Positions 15,815-23,356 of a stretch of DNA of 24,123 bases are shown here, one piece after another. Position 1 is the first letter of the stretch; the number at the start of each line of letters is the position of its first letter. Under the pieces are notes generated by a model. It ran no database searches. It had not been told where the DNA came from and saw only the letters and a program-made list of their open reading frames with translations. The position numbers and the translations under genes are program-made. The DNA lies in contig JAOZNY010000014.1 in assembly GCA_029933565.1 (NCBI GenBank), positions 1 through 24,123 of the forward strand. Direction: 5' to 3'. This DNA is from Bacteroidales bacterium (GTDB lineage: Bacteria > Bacteroidota > Bacteroidia > Bacteroidales > F082).

Positions 15815-15857
15815 TTGAGTGTTGATTATTGCTCGGTTGATTGTTGAGTATTAAATA
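15815..15857 (+). repeat. TTGANTN heptamer array downstream of rnfA
   Basis: Units are TTGAGTG, TTGATTA, TTGCTCGG (8 bases), TTGATTG, TTGAGTA, TTAAATA. They share TTGAGT/TTGATT with the start of the rnfC-rnfD array. Confidence 0.6.
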
Positions 15858-15880
15858 AATTGAATGTCCAATCTGGAAAC

Positions 15881-15937
15881 TCAGCATTCAACATTCTTTT
15901 TTTCACATTCAATCATTTAAGCATTCACTCATTCATT
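15881..15937 (-). repeat. Opposite-orientation 7/8-base array upstream of ftsE
   Basis: TCAGCATTCAACATTC opens the array; bases 15906-15937 then form four 8-base units (CATTCAAT, CATTTAAG, CATTCACT, CATTCATT). Read on the minus strand the units are TGAATG-like and mirror the array at 15815-15857. TTGAATG (15860-15866) and CATTCAA (15885-15891) pair exactly across 18 bases, so the two arrays form an inverted set with no gene between them. Confidence 0.55.
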
Positions 15938-15969
15938 ATTCGTATTTTAGCCCTTTAAAATCATCCCCC

Positions 15970-16647
15970 ATGCCACACGAAACAATAATAAACCTTCAAA
16001 ATATTTCAGTTCTTCAAAAGAACAAATTAGTACTTGCCAATGTTAACTTTACGGTAAACACAGGCGATTTTATTTATATGATTGGGAAAACCGGTAGCGG
16101 CAAATCCAGTCTTTTGAAAATCTTATACGCCGACCTACCTGTTGATGAGGGCGTTGCAAATATTTGTGGTTATAATTTATTATCCATAAAAAGAAATGAA
16201 GTTCCATATCTGAGAAGAAAACTTGGAATTATCTTTCAGGATTTTCAATTACTGGACGATAGGACTGTTGGCGAAAACCTTGAATTTGTTTTGAGAGCCA
16301 CAGGAACTACTGATAAAAATGAAATTGAAAATAGAATACTCAAGGTTCTAGAGGAAGTCGAACTCATTTCAAAACTCAACTCAATGCCTCACCAGTTGTC
16401 GGGTGGGGAGCAGCAACGAATTGCAATTGCACGTGCCATGCTCAACGACCCGGAAGTAATTCTTGCCGACGAGCCAACCGGAAATCTCGACCCTGAAACT
16501 TCAAATGGAATAATGCGTTTACTGCTGGAAATAAGCAAATCAGGAAAAACAGTAATTATGGCAACACATAACTACAATTTAATTAATAAATTTCCCGGTA
16601 AGGTGGTAAAATGTGAGGAAGGCACTTTGCTAAACTCAGCAAACTAA
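15970..16647 (+). CDS. ftsE: Cell-division ABC-type ATPase FtsE
   Basis: A 225-residue ABC ATPase. Walker A is GKTGSGKSS (39-47), the Q-loop is IIFQDFQLLDDRTVGENL, the signature LSGGEQQRIAIARAML, Walker B VILADEPTGNLDPETS, and the switch His is in ATHNYNLI. The short Q-loop region and RTVGENLEFVLRATG match FtsE better than LolD. FtsE with the membrane protein FtsX controls peptidoglycan hydrolases at the septum. No ftsX is adjacent, as is common in Bacteroidota. The last 12 bases overlap the 3' end of the convergent glycosyltransferase. Confidence 0.88.
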   Translation: MPHETIINLQNISVLQKNKLVLANVNFTVNTGDFIYMIGKTGSGKSSLLKILYADLPVDEGVANICGYNLLSIKRNEVPYLRRKLGIIFQDFQLLDDRTVGENLEFVLRATGTTDKNEIENRILKVLEEVELISKLNSMPHQLSGGEQQRIAIARAMLNDPEVILADEPTGNLDPETSNGIMRLLLEISKSGKTVIMATHNYNLINKFPGKVVKCEEGTLLNSAN

Positions 16648-17754
16648 ATCAATTAACTTTCGTGTATTATTACCATTATTATAAAGAGTGTGCAATATTT
16701 TTTTCCGTTTCTCAATATCCTTTTGCGTAAATTCTTTCTTGAAAAGAGTATTGATTTTTCGTTTCATGCTACCATAATCATTGGCAATAATGCAAAGTTT
16801 ATCAAGATCAGTACCACTTAACATTTTGTCGTTAACCAAACAAAAGCGGCCATTGTAAAGAGTATTTAGTAACTTGAGTTTTAATCCTGTAGCTTGAGCA
16901 GTAATAGCAATATTTATGTGAGCATTTTCAATTAGTATTTGTAATAACTCATCACTAGGATTAGCTATCAATTCAACATTTGACAAAGGGCTCAGCAAAT
17001 TCCTAAGTTGCTTTGTAGGTTTTAAACCAGCAACTTTAAACAATATATCACCATCATTAAATACATTGACTATCAAATATTTGACAGCATTAGTATTTTC
17101 AGCAACTGAAAGATTACCATGGTATAAAACATAATCTCCCTTTCCGGTTTTTGCATTAATTTCTTTAAATGGATGAAAAGCCGGTATAAACTCTACCTTA
17201 TCAAATTCAGATGAAAAATACTTTTCATCATTTTTTGAAATACAAATCAACTTATCAGCTTTTGCAAGTGTACTCTCGTAACGTTTTAACTTAGCTGCTT
17301 CGTTATAATAGTAATATTTTTTAAAAATATCGCCTTCTACCTTTGCCAGATTATTGTAATATTCATGCTCAATATTATGTGTCCTCACAAGCATCCTTCT
17401 TCCACTAAACCTTTTATCTTCAAGCAACCCAGAAGTATGAAGCCCTTCCATTAAAATTGGATAATTGTCTTTCTGCAAATTTGTCACTAACTCTTCTGAA
17501 ATCCGTGAACTCACAATATATGGGATACTTTTAAAAAGGTGCTTCTTTGAAATATCACGCTTATAGTAATAAACCTTTTCAAACATTTTACCAAGTTTAT
17601 CAGATGGCTCACGGTTGTATTCAAAGCAGTGCAGATATACTTTCACACCTTCTTCAGCAAGAGCTTTTGCCTTAAAGAAAACATCTATTACCCCGCCATA
17701 ATTAGCCGGATATGGGATATCGAAAGAAATAATATGTAAATGACGATCACTCAT
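16636..17754 (-). CDS. Glycosyltransferase, GT4-like
   Basis: A 372-residue GT-B protein. The N-terminus LHIISFDIPYPANYGGVIDVFFKAKALAEEG is a Gly-rich acceptor-domain start; RTHNIEHEYYNNLAK is the typical loop of this subgroup, and the C-terminal domain has VLYHGNLSVAENTNAVKYL followed by a divergent donor site (NIAITAQATGLKLKLLNTLYNGRF), where the usual acidic pair is not obvious. It probably adds a sugar to a surface glycan; the donor is unknown. It overlaps the upstream glycosyltransferase gene by 8 bases, and its 3' end overlaps ftsE by 12 bases on the opposite strand. Confidence 0.83.
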   Translation of the reverse strand: MSDRHLHIISFDIPYPANYGGVIDVFFKAKALAEEGVKVYLHCFEYNREPSDKLGKMFEKVYYYKRDISKKHLFKSIPYIVSSRISEELVTNLQKDNYPILMEGLHTSGLLEDKRFSGRRMLVRTHNIEHEYYNNLAKVEGDIFKKYYYYNEAAKLKRYESTLAKADKLICISKNDEKYFSSEFDKVEFIPAFHPFKEINAKTGKGDYVLYHGNLSVAENTNAVKYLIVNVFNDGDILFKVAGLKPTKQLRNLLSPLSNVELIANPSDELLQILIENAHINIAITAQATGLKLKLLNTLYNGRFCLVNDKMLSGTDLDKLCIIANDYGSMKRKINTLFKKEFTQKDIEKRKKILHTLYNNGNNTRKLIDLVC

Positions 17755-18865
17755 ATTTTTTATAAACCTCCCTTAATTCTTTTTCTTCATTTTGCCAGGT
17801 GAGATTTGCGGCTGCAAAATTAAGATTTTTTTTCCACTTATGCATTAATGCCTGGTCTGCAAGTATTTGATTTACTTTTCCTGCTATTTCTTTTGGTTTA
17901 TGACTTGGAATAAAAGCACCAATATCATATTCTTCAATCACCTTCTTAATTTCTGGTAGAGGAGATGCAAGAATAGGAATCCCGGCATGAATATAATCAA
18001 ACAGTTTGTTTGGCAAACTAAAGCGATAATTCAGGTTTGTATCTTTATCGAGAGTTAATCCCAAATCAGCATTAGCAGTATATTGCATTAACTTCTGATA
18101 AGATTGTTTGGGTTTAAAAACTATTTTTCCATTAAGTTCGGGGCTTTTTGCCATTTCTTTTAATGTATTAATTACGTCTCCTCCGCCTACAATAAGCAAA
18201 ACAGCATCATTAATATATTTCATTGCCTCAACCATTTCCTCCGATCCTCGCTGGATATTAATACCGGAACCTTGCAGTATTAAAATCTTTTTCTCTTCTG
18301 ACAAGCCGAGTTCTTTTCTGGTTGCAGGCTTAACTTTTTTTCCTTTTACAGGAATGTTTCTTACAACTCTTGGACGAATTCCGTAATCTTTTTCAAACAA
18401 TTCAGCAATAGAATCGTTAACCGTAAAAATATCTTCTAGTTTTGGAAACATCCATGACTCAATCCTTTTCCAAACAGCCTGGGTGCGAGGTCTGTTTACA
18501 AGTTCAGGAACCTCAGTAAAGTATTCATGACTATCGTAAACAATTGGTATCCCCTTAATTTTATGTATTAAATAATTAGGGAGAAGAGTGTCGAGATCAT
18601 TGGATACCAGGAGTTTTGCTTTGTGAAATAAAAGGTAGAAAAACAATCGCTTATTAAACTCGCTATAGAAAAAGAAACCCTTTTTAAAAATAAGCCTCAT
18701 TCTGTGTGTTTTGTAAGGACGTTCGTCCATGGGCAAACTATTGGGCAAAACCCGCCCTACTAATACAGGCTCAAATCCCATGGAAACCAAACTCATACAG
18801 ACCTTATGCACACGCTGATCAGTAACCAAATCATTAATAACAGATACGATGACTTTCTTTCCCAA
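17747..18865 (-). CDS. Glycosyltransferase, GT4 family
   Basis: A 372-residue GT-B protein starting at TTG (no ATG precedes the first conserved strand KVIVSVINDLVTDQRVHKV). PIVYDSHEYFTEVPEL is a block typical of this GT4 subgroup. The donor domain begins KKILILQGSGINIQRGSEEMVEAM and ends with NYRFSLPNKLFDYIHAGIPILAS, the expected EX7E-like region. It probably acts in the cytoplasm on lipid-linked or surface glycans. It is the first gene of a two-gene unit and diverges from murB across an 80-base spacer. Confidence 0.87.
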   Translation of the reverse strand: MGKKVIVSVINDLVTDQRVHKVCMSLVSMGFEPVLVGRVLPNSLPMDERPYKTHRMRLIFKKGFFFYSEFNKRLFFYLLFHKAKLLVSNDLDTLLPNYLIHKIKGIPIVYDSHEYFTEVPELVNRPRTQAVWKRIESWMFPKLEDIFTVNDSIAELFEKDYGIRPRVVRNIPVKGKKVKPATRKELGLSEEKKILILQGSGINIQRGSEEMVEAMKYINDAVLLIVGGGDVINTLKEMAKSPELNGKIVFKPKQSYQKLMQYTANADLGLTLDKDTNLNYRFSLPNKLFDYIHAGIPILASPLPEIKKVIEEYDIGAFIPSHKPKEIAGKVNQILADQALMHKWKKNLNFAAANLTWQNEEKELREVYKKYE

Positions 18866-18910
18866 TTGTTGTTGAATAAAATTGCTCCTACTAACAATAA
18901 CAATAATAAC

Positions 18911-18940
18911 TTGGATTTATTGCTTAATTTTATAATTTTG
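18911..18940 (+). promoter_or_regulatory. Consensus Bacteroidota promoter of murB
   Basis: TTG (18911-18913), 19 bases, then TAATTTTG (18933-18940): an ideal -33/-7 arrangement. The ATG is at 18946, only 5 bases past the -7 element, so the mRNA would be leaderless or nearly so. Confidence 0.7.
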
Positions 18941-18945
18941 AAAAC

Positions 18946-19962
18946 ATGAATATTAAAACCGATTTCTGCTTGAAACCCTTCAATACTTTTGGTATTGAAG
19001 TAATGTCCAAAAGTTGTGCTCAGATTACTTCAAGTGGTGATTTATTTGAACTTTTTGAAGCAGGCGAATTACAGAAACAAGAAGTTTTGGTAATTGGTGA
19101 AGCCAGTAATATTTTATTCCTTACGCATTTTGATGGTTTGGTAATTATGCCACTGATGCGAGGCAAGAAAGTTATTTCGGAAAATGAAAGCGAAGTTATT
19201 TTAAAAGTAAATGCAGGTGAATATTGGAATAGTCTGGTAGATTATACTGTGGAAAGAAACTGGTGGGGAATTGAAAATCTGAGCCTGATTCCCGGCAAGG
19301 TGGGAGCAGCACCAATACAAAATATTGGCGCATACGGAACTGAGTTAAAAGATGTTTTTGAAAGCCTCGAAGCCTTTGACATGAAAAAAGGCGAGATTGT
19401 TAATTTTAATAATGAGGAATGTGGTTTTGGTTACCGTAACAGTATTTTTAAGAATGAGTTCAGAGGTAGGTTTGTTGTTTTAAGTGTAACTCTCAGACTT
19501 TCAAAACTCTCTAATCCTAACTTAAATTACAAAGCCATTACTGATGTTTTCGACGGAAAAAAAACTACAGAAATTAGTATTTCTGAAATTCGTGATGCCA
19601 TAAACAAAATAAGGGAAAGCAAACTTCCTGATCCACAGAAAATAAAAAATGCAGGAAGTTTCTTTAAAAATCCGGTTGTTGAAAGCAAAACTGCCGAACA
19701 ACTAAAAACCGAATACCCTGAAATTCCGGTTTATAAAATTTCAAATACCAAAAGCAAACTAGCTGCAGGCTGGTTAATTGAACAATGCGGATGGAAGGGC
19801 AAGCGCATAGGTGATGCCGGAGTTCACGACAAGCAAGCACTCGTTTTGGTAAACTATGGCACTGCAACTGGAAAAGATATTTTTGATTTGTCAGAAAAAA
19901 TAAAAAATAGTGTGCTGGATAAATTCGGAGTTGAACTCCAAAGGGAAGTTTTGGTTGTTTAA
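18946..19962 (+). CDS. murB: UDP-N-acetylenolpyruvoylglucosamine reductase
   Basis: A 338-residue type I MurB, which reduces UDP-GlcNAc-enolpyruvate to UDP-MurNAc with NADPH and FAD in the cytoplasm. The N-terminal FNTFGIEV precedes the FAD-binding GEASNILFL, then ENLSLIPGKVGAAPIQNIGAYGTEL, GFGYRNSIFK, and NAGSFFKNP with the proton-donor Ser238. AAGWLIEQCGWKG and LVNYGTATGKDI follow, and the chain ends GVELQREVLVV with the conserved Glu334. All active-site residues are intact. It is a single-gene unit, divergent from the glycosyltransferase pair. Confidence 0.97.
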   Translation: MNIKTDFCLKPFNTFGIEVMSKSCAQITSSGDLFELFEAGELQKQEVLVIGEASNILFLTHFDGLVIMPLMRGKKVISENESEVILKVNAGEYWNSLVDYTVERNWWGIENLSLIPGKVGAAPIQNIGAYGTELKDVFESLEAFDMKKGEIVNFNNEECGFGYRNSIFKNEFRGRFVVLSVTLRLSKLSNPNLNYKAITDVFDGKKTTEISISEIRDAINKIRESKLPDPQKIKNAGSFFKNPVVESKTAEQLKTEYPEIPVYKISNTKSKLAAGWLIEQCGWKGKRIGDAGVHDKQALVLVNYGTATGKDIFDLSEKIKNSVLDKFGVELQREVLVV

Positions 19963-19988
19963 TTCAATTACTCAAAAACCTAAAATCT

Positions 19989-20834
19989 TTAACCCAGTTC
20001 ACAAGTTGTAATGCCAAACACCTTTTTCAAATCAATTGCAGGGATACCATTTTTATACATTCGTGCAGTTTCAAAGGAATACTCCATTTTAAACTTATCT
20101 GCAATATTCAACGATTCTGTATTTAGTTCCGGAATATCGAGGGTAAAATAACTTCCTTTTGGGATTTTGTTCTGAAGGGCAATAAATAATTGTTCTGCAA
20201 TTTCTGCATTGTTTGTAAACAATGGCCCAATTTTATAACCTTCGCGACATTTCCTTATTTTTCCGTATCCCATTAGTTTAGCATCATCAACAATACCCAA
20301 AACATAACTCTCTTTTTGCGAAAGCCAACATCTCAGGAAATTATCTCTTTCTGCCGGAACAAACTGCCTGTCGTAAATACTAACAAATTCAAAATTACCT
20401 TCCGATAGTTCTACTATTCCTCTCGAATCAAAGCTCCTGTTTTCGGCGATACCTTTAAAAGTAATATTTCGATGCGCTAATTTAAACCCCGCCTTTTCAT
20501 AGTTTGAAATCTGATCGGGAACTCCATCAAGACCAATTATTCTTCCTTGCAAATACTGGATTGCATGATTCCATATTTTAACCCCCAAACCTTCTCTCCT
20601 AAATTCGGGGTCAACAATGTAAAAACCAATAAAACCATACGAACTTCCATATTTTACAGCAGATATCATTGAAACTATATGCCCATTTACCAAACCAACA
20701 AAAAAACCATTTGGGTCAGCATTATAAAAACACTTCGCATCATTTAGCCCGGGGTTCCAGCCTTCCTTGTGAGCCCAATCAATTGCCAGTTCCATTTCGT
20801 CAGGCTTCATTGGCCTGATTTCATAATTTATCAT
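19989..20834 (-). CDS. GNAT N-acetyltransferase with C-terminal second GNAT-like domain
   Basis: A 281-residue protein. Residues 1-130 form a GNAT domain with YGFIGFYIVDPEFRREGLGVKIWNHAI, in which RREGLG is the acetyl-CoA pyrophosphate loop. Residues 140-281 form a second, divergent domain with QKESYVLGIVDDAKLMGYGKIR and IGPLFTNNAEIAEQLFIAL, as in the YitH-type two-domain GNATs. The substrate is unknown. The gene is convergent with murB (26-base spacer) and divergent from the secreted protein gene. Confidence 0.86.
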   Translation of the reverse strand: MINYEIRPMKPDEMELAIDWAHKEGWNPGLNDAKCFYNADPNGFFVGLVNGHIVSMISAVKYGSSYGFIGFYIVDPEFRREGLGVKIWNHAIQYLQGRIIGLDGVPDQISNYEKAGFKLAHRNITFKGIAENRSFDSRGIVELSEGNFEFVSIYDRQFVPAERDNFLRCWLSQKESYVLGIVDDAKLMGYGKIRKCREGYKIGPLFTNNAEIAEQLFIALQNKIPKGSYFTLDIPELNTESLNIADKFKMEYSFETARMYKNGIPAIDLKKVFGITTCELG

Positions 20835-20906
20835 AATTCATTTTTTGTGAAGTTAAAAGTACTATTTTTACCGATTCTAAATAATTAATAAATCAAAAAA
20901 ATAAAA

Positions 20907-21365
20907 ATGAAAAAATTAGTATTATCATTAGCCTTTGCGCTATTTGCAGGAGTTGTGTTTTCACAAACTGTAAACGATTACATGGAAGTTCAAAGAGCTG
21001 CTCTTAAAACTGAAAAGAAAGCTATTGTTGCCGAAGCTATGCAATTAACTGAAGAGGAAAGCACCATATTCTGGCCTTTGTACAACGAATTCAACGAAAA
21101 GAAATACATCATCAACACTAAAGTTTACAATTTGATTAAGAAGTATGCCAATGAGTTTGAAACTCTTACTAATGAGCAAGCAGTTGAACTTTGGAATGAA
21201 AGCATGAAAATAGAAAATGAAAATTCAAAATTGAATGCTGCCTATTTTAAGAAATTTCTTAAAGTTATGGATGGTAAGAAAGTAGTCCGCTATTTTCAAA
21301 CAGAGAATAAAATTGCTGATATAGTTAACTACCAAATTACTATGGAAGTACCATTGGTGGAATAA
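20907..21365 (+). CDS. Secreted small helical protein of unknown function
   Basis: A 152-residue protein with a signal peptide (KKLVLSLAFALFAGVVFSQ, cleavage after about residue 19). The mature part is predicted all-helical. It has the pattern LTEEESTIFWPLYNEFNEK, a YANEFETLTNEQAVELW repeat of the same theme, and a QTENKIADIVNYQI ending. I recognise this as a widespread uncharacterised exported family in Bacteroidota and Proteobacteria, reminiscent of the periplasmic CpxP/Spy group (LTxxQ-like), but I would not assign that function. It is followed by a strong terminator and is a single-gene unit. Confidence 0.8.
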   Translation: MKKLVLSLAFALFAGVVFSQTVNDYMEVQRAALKTEKKAIVAEAMQLTEEESTIFWPLYNEFNEKKYIINTKVYNLIKKYANEFETLTNEQAVELWNESMKIENENSKLNAAYFKKFLKVMDGKKVVRYFQTENKIADIVNYQITMEVPLVE

Positions 21366-21387
21366 TAAAACATATTAATATTATCAG

Positions 21388-21427
21388 AAAGTCACCTAAA
21401 ATAATTACTTTTGGGTGACTTTTTTTA
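21388..21427 (+). terminator. Rho-independent terminator after the secreted protein gene
   Basis: A 14-bp stem (AAAGTCACCTAAAA at 21388-21401 with TTTTGGGTGACTTT at 21409-21422, one T-G pair) encloses a 7-base loop and runs into a T-tract. It is the clearest terminator in the window. Confidence 0.92.
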
Positions 21428-21438
21428 TTTATACAATT

Positions 21439-22461
21439 TTGAAAAAACGAATACTAGTTACAGGTGCGGCAGGGGCTGTAGGATTGGAAACCCTTAAAGA
21501 ATTACAAAAGCGAAATGATAAATATAAAATCATTGCATTTGGAAAAGATAAAAAAGAGCATCGAAGGATATTAAAAAATTGCTGCAATGGAATAGATGCA
21601 ATTTATGGCGACATTAGGGATAAAAAAACTACCGATAAACTGTCCGAAAATATCGACTTTGTAATCCATCTGGCTGCCGTAATCCCGCCACTTGCCGATG
21701 AGTTTCCAAAACTTACAGAAGAAGTAAATTTAGGAGGCACAAAAAATCTAATCTCTTCTCTTGAAGAAAAATCACCGAATGCATTTTTCCTTTACACTTC
21801 TTCGGTGGCAGTTTATGGCGACAGGCTAGAAACACCTGTTATCAGAGTTGGCGATAAACTTGGCCCTAGTATTGGCGATGATTATGCTGCAACAAAAGTA
21901 AAAGCAGAAAAGTTGGTAGGAAAGTCTAAATTAAACTGGAGTATTTTCAGGTTAACGGCAATTATGAGCCCAAAGCAAAAGTTCAACCCCTTGATGTTTC
22001 ACATGCCTCTGGATACTAAAATGGAAATTTGTACAACTAAGGATACTGCCTTTGCTCTTGTGCAGGCAATAGAAAATCGACAAGCCCTAAACAAAAAAAC
22101 TTTTAACCTGGGAGGTGGCAAAACATGCAGAGTAAGTTTTGGTGATTTCCTTAAAACGAATACAAAAAATAGCGGGCTGGGCGAAATGCCATTCCCTGAA
22201 AATGCATTTGCCAAGGGTAATTTTCATTGCGGCTACTATGCCGACTCGGATGAATTAAACAAAATACTAAACTTCCAAAGGGAAACTCTTGAAGATTATT
22301 ACGAGCAATTTAAAAAGGAAATTGGCCCTTTAAAAATTACTTTGGCACGAATATTTAAGCCATTTATAGTAAGTTATTTCCTAAGTAAATCTGATCCTTT
22401 AAAGGCTGTTAAAAATAATGACCAGAAAATGATTGAAAGGTTTTTTCCAAAATCACATTAG
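21439..22461 (+). CDS. NAD-dependent epimerase/dehydratase (extended SDR)
   Basis: A 340-residue protein. The open frame can be read from a GTG at 21415, but that codon lies within the terminator hairpin of the preceding gene; TTG at 21439 starts exactly at the first strand (KKRILVTGAAGAVGLE), so I choose it. Cofactor motif TGAAGAVG, HLAAVIPP, LYTSSVAVYG with the active Ser, and YAATK with the catalytic Tyr and Lys are all present. The C-terminus (EIGPLKITLARIFKPFIV onward) is longer than the fold needs. It probably epimerises or dehydrates a nucleotide sugar, but the substrate is unknown, and the closest functional class cannot be told by eye. Confidence 0.84.
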   Translation: MKKRILVTGAAGAVGLETLKELQKRNDKYKIIAFGKDKKEHRRILKNCCNGIDAIYGDIRDKKTTDKLSENIDFVIHLAAVIPPLADEFPKLTEEVNLGGTKNLISSLEEKSPNAFFLYTSSVAVYGDRLETPVIRVGDKLGPSIGDDYAATKVKAEKLVGKSKLNWSIFRLTAIMSPKQKFNPLMFHMPLDTKMEICTTKDTAFALVQAIENRQALNKKTFNLGGGKTCRVSFGDFLKTNTKNSGLGEMPFPENAFAKGNFHCGYYADSDELNKILNFQRETLEDYYEQFKKEIGPLKITLARIFKPFIVSYFLSKSDPLKAVKNNDQKMIERFFPKSH

Positions 22462-22481
22462 AATAAAAAAAGGCTTTATTC
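22461..22481 (+). terminator. Possible weak terminator hairpin after the epimerase gene
   Basis: GAATAAA (22461-22467) pairs with TTTATTC (22475-22481) across a 7-base loop. The stem starts in the stop codon. It is AT-only apart from one pair and lacks a T-run, so termination is uncertain. Confidence 0.3.
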
Positions 22482-22499
22482 CATACTTCCTTGCTGCTA

Positions 22500-22661
22500 C
22501 GTCATTGCGATACGCCTTATAAACTGGAAATCATTTTAGAATAATATTGTAGGCGGAGAAGCAATCTTGAACTGGTTATTAAGAAACTAATGAAATTAGA
22601 TTGCTTCACCACAATTCCTATCGCCAATTAACAACTAAGTTAGTTTTGGTTCGCAGTGACG
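22500..22661. repeat. Nested inverted-repeat element (GTCATTGCGA/GAAGCAATCT type)
   Basis: CGTCATTGCGA (22500-22510) is matched by TCGCAGTGACG (22651-22661) with one mismatch, and inside it GAAGCAATCT (22558-22567) is the exact complement of AGATTGCTTC (22598-22607). The nested order, 162 bases in all with no reading frame, is the pattern of a dispersed palindromic repeat known from many bacterial genomes (CGTCATTGCGAG ... GAAGCAATC ends). It may be a MITE-like non-autonomous element. It lies between the epimerase and the FKBP gene, which converge on it. Confidence 0.75.
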
Positions 22662-22690
22662 AAAGGTATTTTTTCAATGGAATTATACTT

Positions 22691-23263
22691 CTAGCATCCA
22701 CAACCAGATCCACAACCACAACCTCCGTCGTCGTGAGCATGCTCTTTTTCAGTTGAACATCCACCATCACCTGAACCACAGCCACAACCTGATTCCGGCT
22801 CAAGATCTTCGGCAGTAATCTCACGGATATTTAAAACTTTACCAACAACAAACAAACTTTCACCTGCCAAAGGATGGTTAAAGTCCATTTTTATACTCTC
22901 ATCCAAAATTTCCTTAACTATTCCCTTCATTGGTCGGCCATTATTATCCATCATGCTTATTCCGTTGCCAACTACCATCAGGTCATCGCGCAACTTACCA
23001 TTTACCATAAAAGCAGTTTTTGGAACACTCACTAACATATCTTCACGAAAATCACCAAAAGATTCGTCAGGTCTTAAGTTGAAACTAAAATCATCACCGG
23101 AATTCATTCCCATAAGTTTATCCTCAAAACCACTAATCATTTTATCGAAACCAAACACTAGTTCTTTGGGTTCCTTTTGTGCATCTTCAATTAATTTTCC
23201 ATAGGCATCGTTTAAATGAATGCTGTAAACTAAAGTGGCAACTGTATTTTTATCTATGTTCAT
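22691..23263 (-). CDS. slyD: SlyD-like FKBP-type peptidyl-prolyl isomerase with Cys-rich tail
   Basis: A 190-residue protein starting at ATG 23263 (MNIDKNTVATLVYSIHL). The frame is open 29 codons farther upstream, but those cross the promoter and encode no conserved sequence. The FKBP half has ELVFGFDKMISGFEDKLMGMNSGD and the insert-in-flap domain VSVPKTAFMV...NHPLAGESLFVVGKVLNIRE. SlyD proteins fold nascent proteins and bind nickel through a C-terminal metal-rich tail; here the last 36 residues hold seven Cys, two His and many Gly/Asp, ending GCGCGSGCGC. Enterobacterial SlyD tails are His-rich; this one is Cys-rich, so soft metals are plausible, although no hydrogenase or urease genes are present. 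Confidence 0.9.
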   Translation of the reverse strand: MNIDKNTVATLVYSIHLNDAYGKLIEDAQKEPKELVFGFDKMISGFEDKLMGMNSGDDFSFNLRPDESFGDFREDMLVSVPKTAFMVNGKLRDDLMVVGNGISMMDNNGRPMKGIVKEILDESIKMDFNHPLAGESLFVVGKVLNIREITAEDLEPESGCGCGSGDGGCSTEKEHAHDDGGCGCGSGCGC

Positions 23264-23289
23264 TTTATTAACTGTTAAATATTTCGCAG

Positions 23290-23297
23290 CAAAAGTA
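23290..23297 (-). promoter_or_regulatory. -7 element of the slyD promoter
   Basis: TACTTTTG on the minus strand matches TAnnTTTG, 26 bases before the ATG at 23263. No clear -33 TTTG is seen 19 bases upstream. It supports the downstream start codon over the longer frame. Confidence 0.4.
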
Positions 23298-23356
23298 ACA
23301 AATTTCTTATTTGGAATGTTTTTAAATAATAAATATTTATGTTCATGCATTTTTGC

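Larger units (their letters stand above)
15651..15969. other. Spacer between rnfA and ftsE
   Basis: 319 bases with no convincing gene. In order it contains a hairpin with a 6-bp stem and 4-base loop (TGAACA/TGTTCA, 15747-15762) without a U-run, an array of TTGANTN heptamers (15815-15857), an opposite-orientation array (15881-15937), a 7-bp dyad between them, and a near-consensus -7 element TATTTTAG (15943-15950) 20 bases before the ftsE ATG. A 99-codon frame covering its first half is entered from inside rnfA in another phase and is not coding. Confidence 0.55.

Noticed and set aside
15526..15825. 99-codon plus-strand frame overlapping the end of rnfA
   Set aside because: Two fifths of it is out-of-frame rnfA; the rest crosses AT-rich spacer, shows no domain pattern and has no ribosome-binding site.
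21415..21438. GTG start for the epimerase gene
   Set aside because: The codon lies inside the stem of the preceding terminator, and the Rossmann strand begins right after TTG 21439.
23264..23350. 29-residue N-terminal extension of the SlyD homologue
   Set aside because: It would place the coding start upstream of a TACTTTTG -7 element, and FKBP/SlyD homology starts at the downstream Met.
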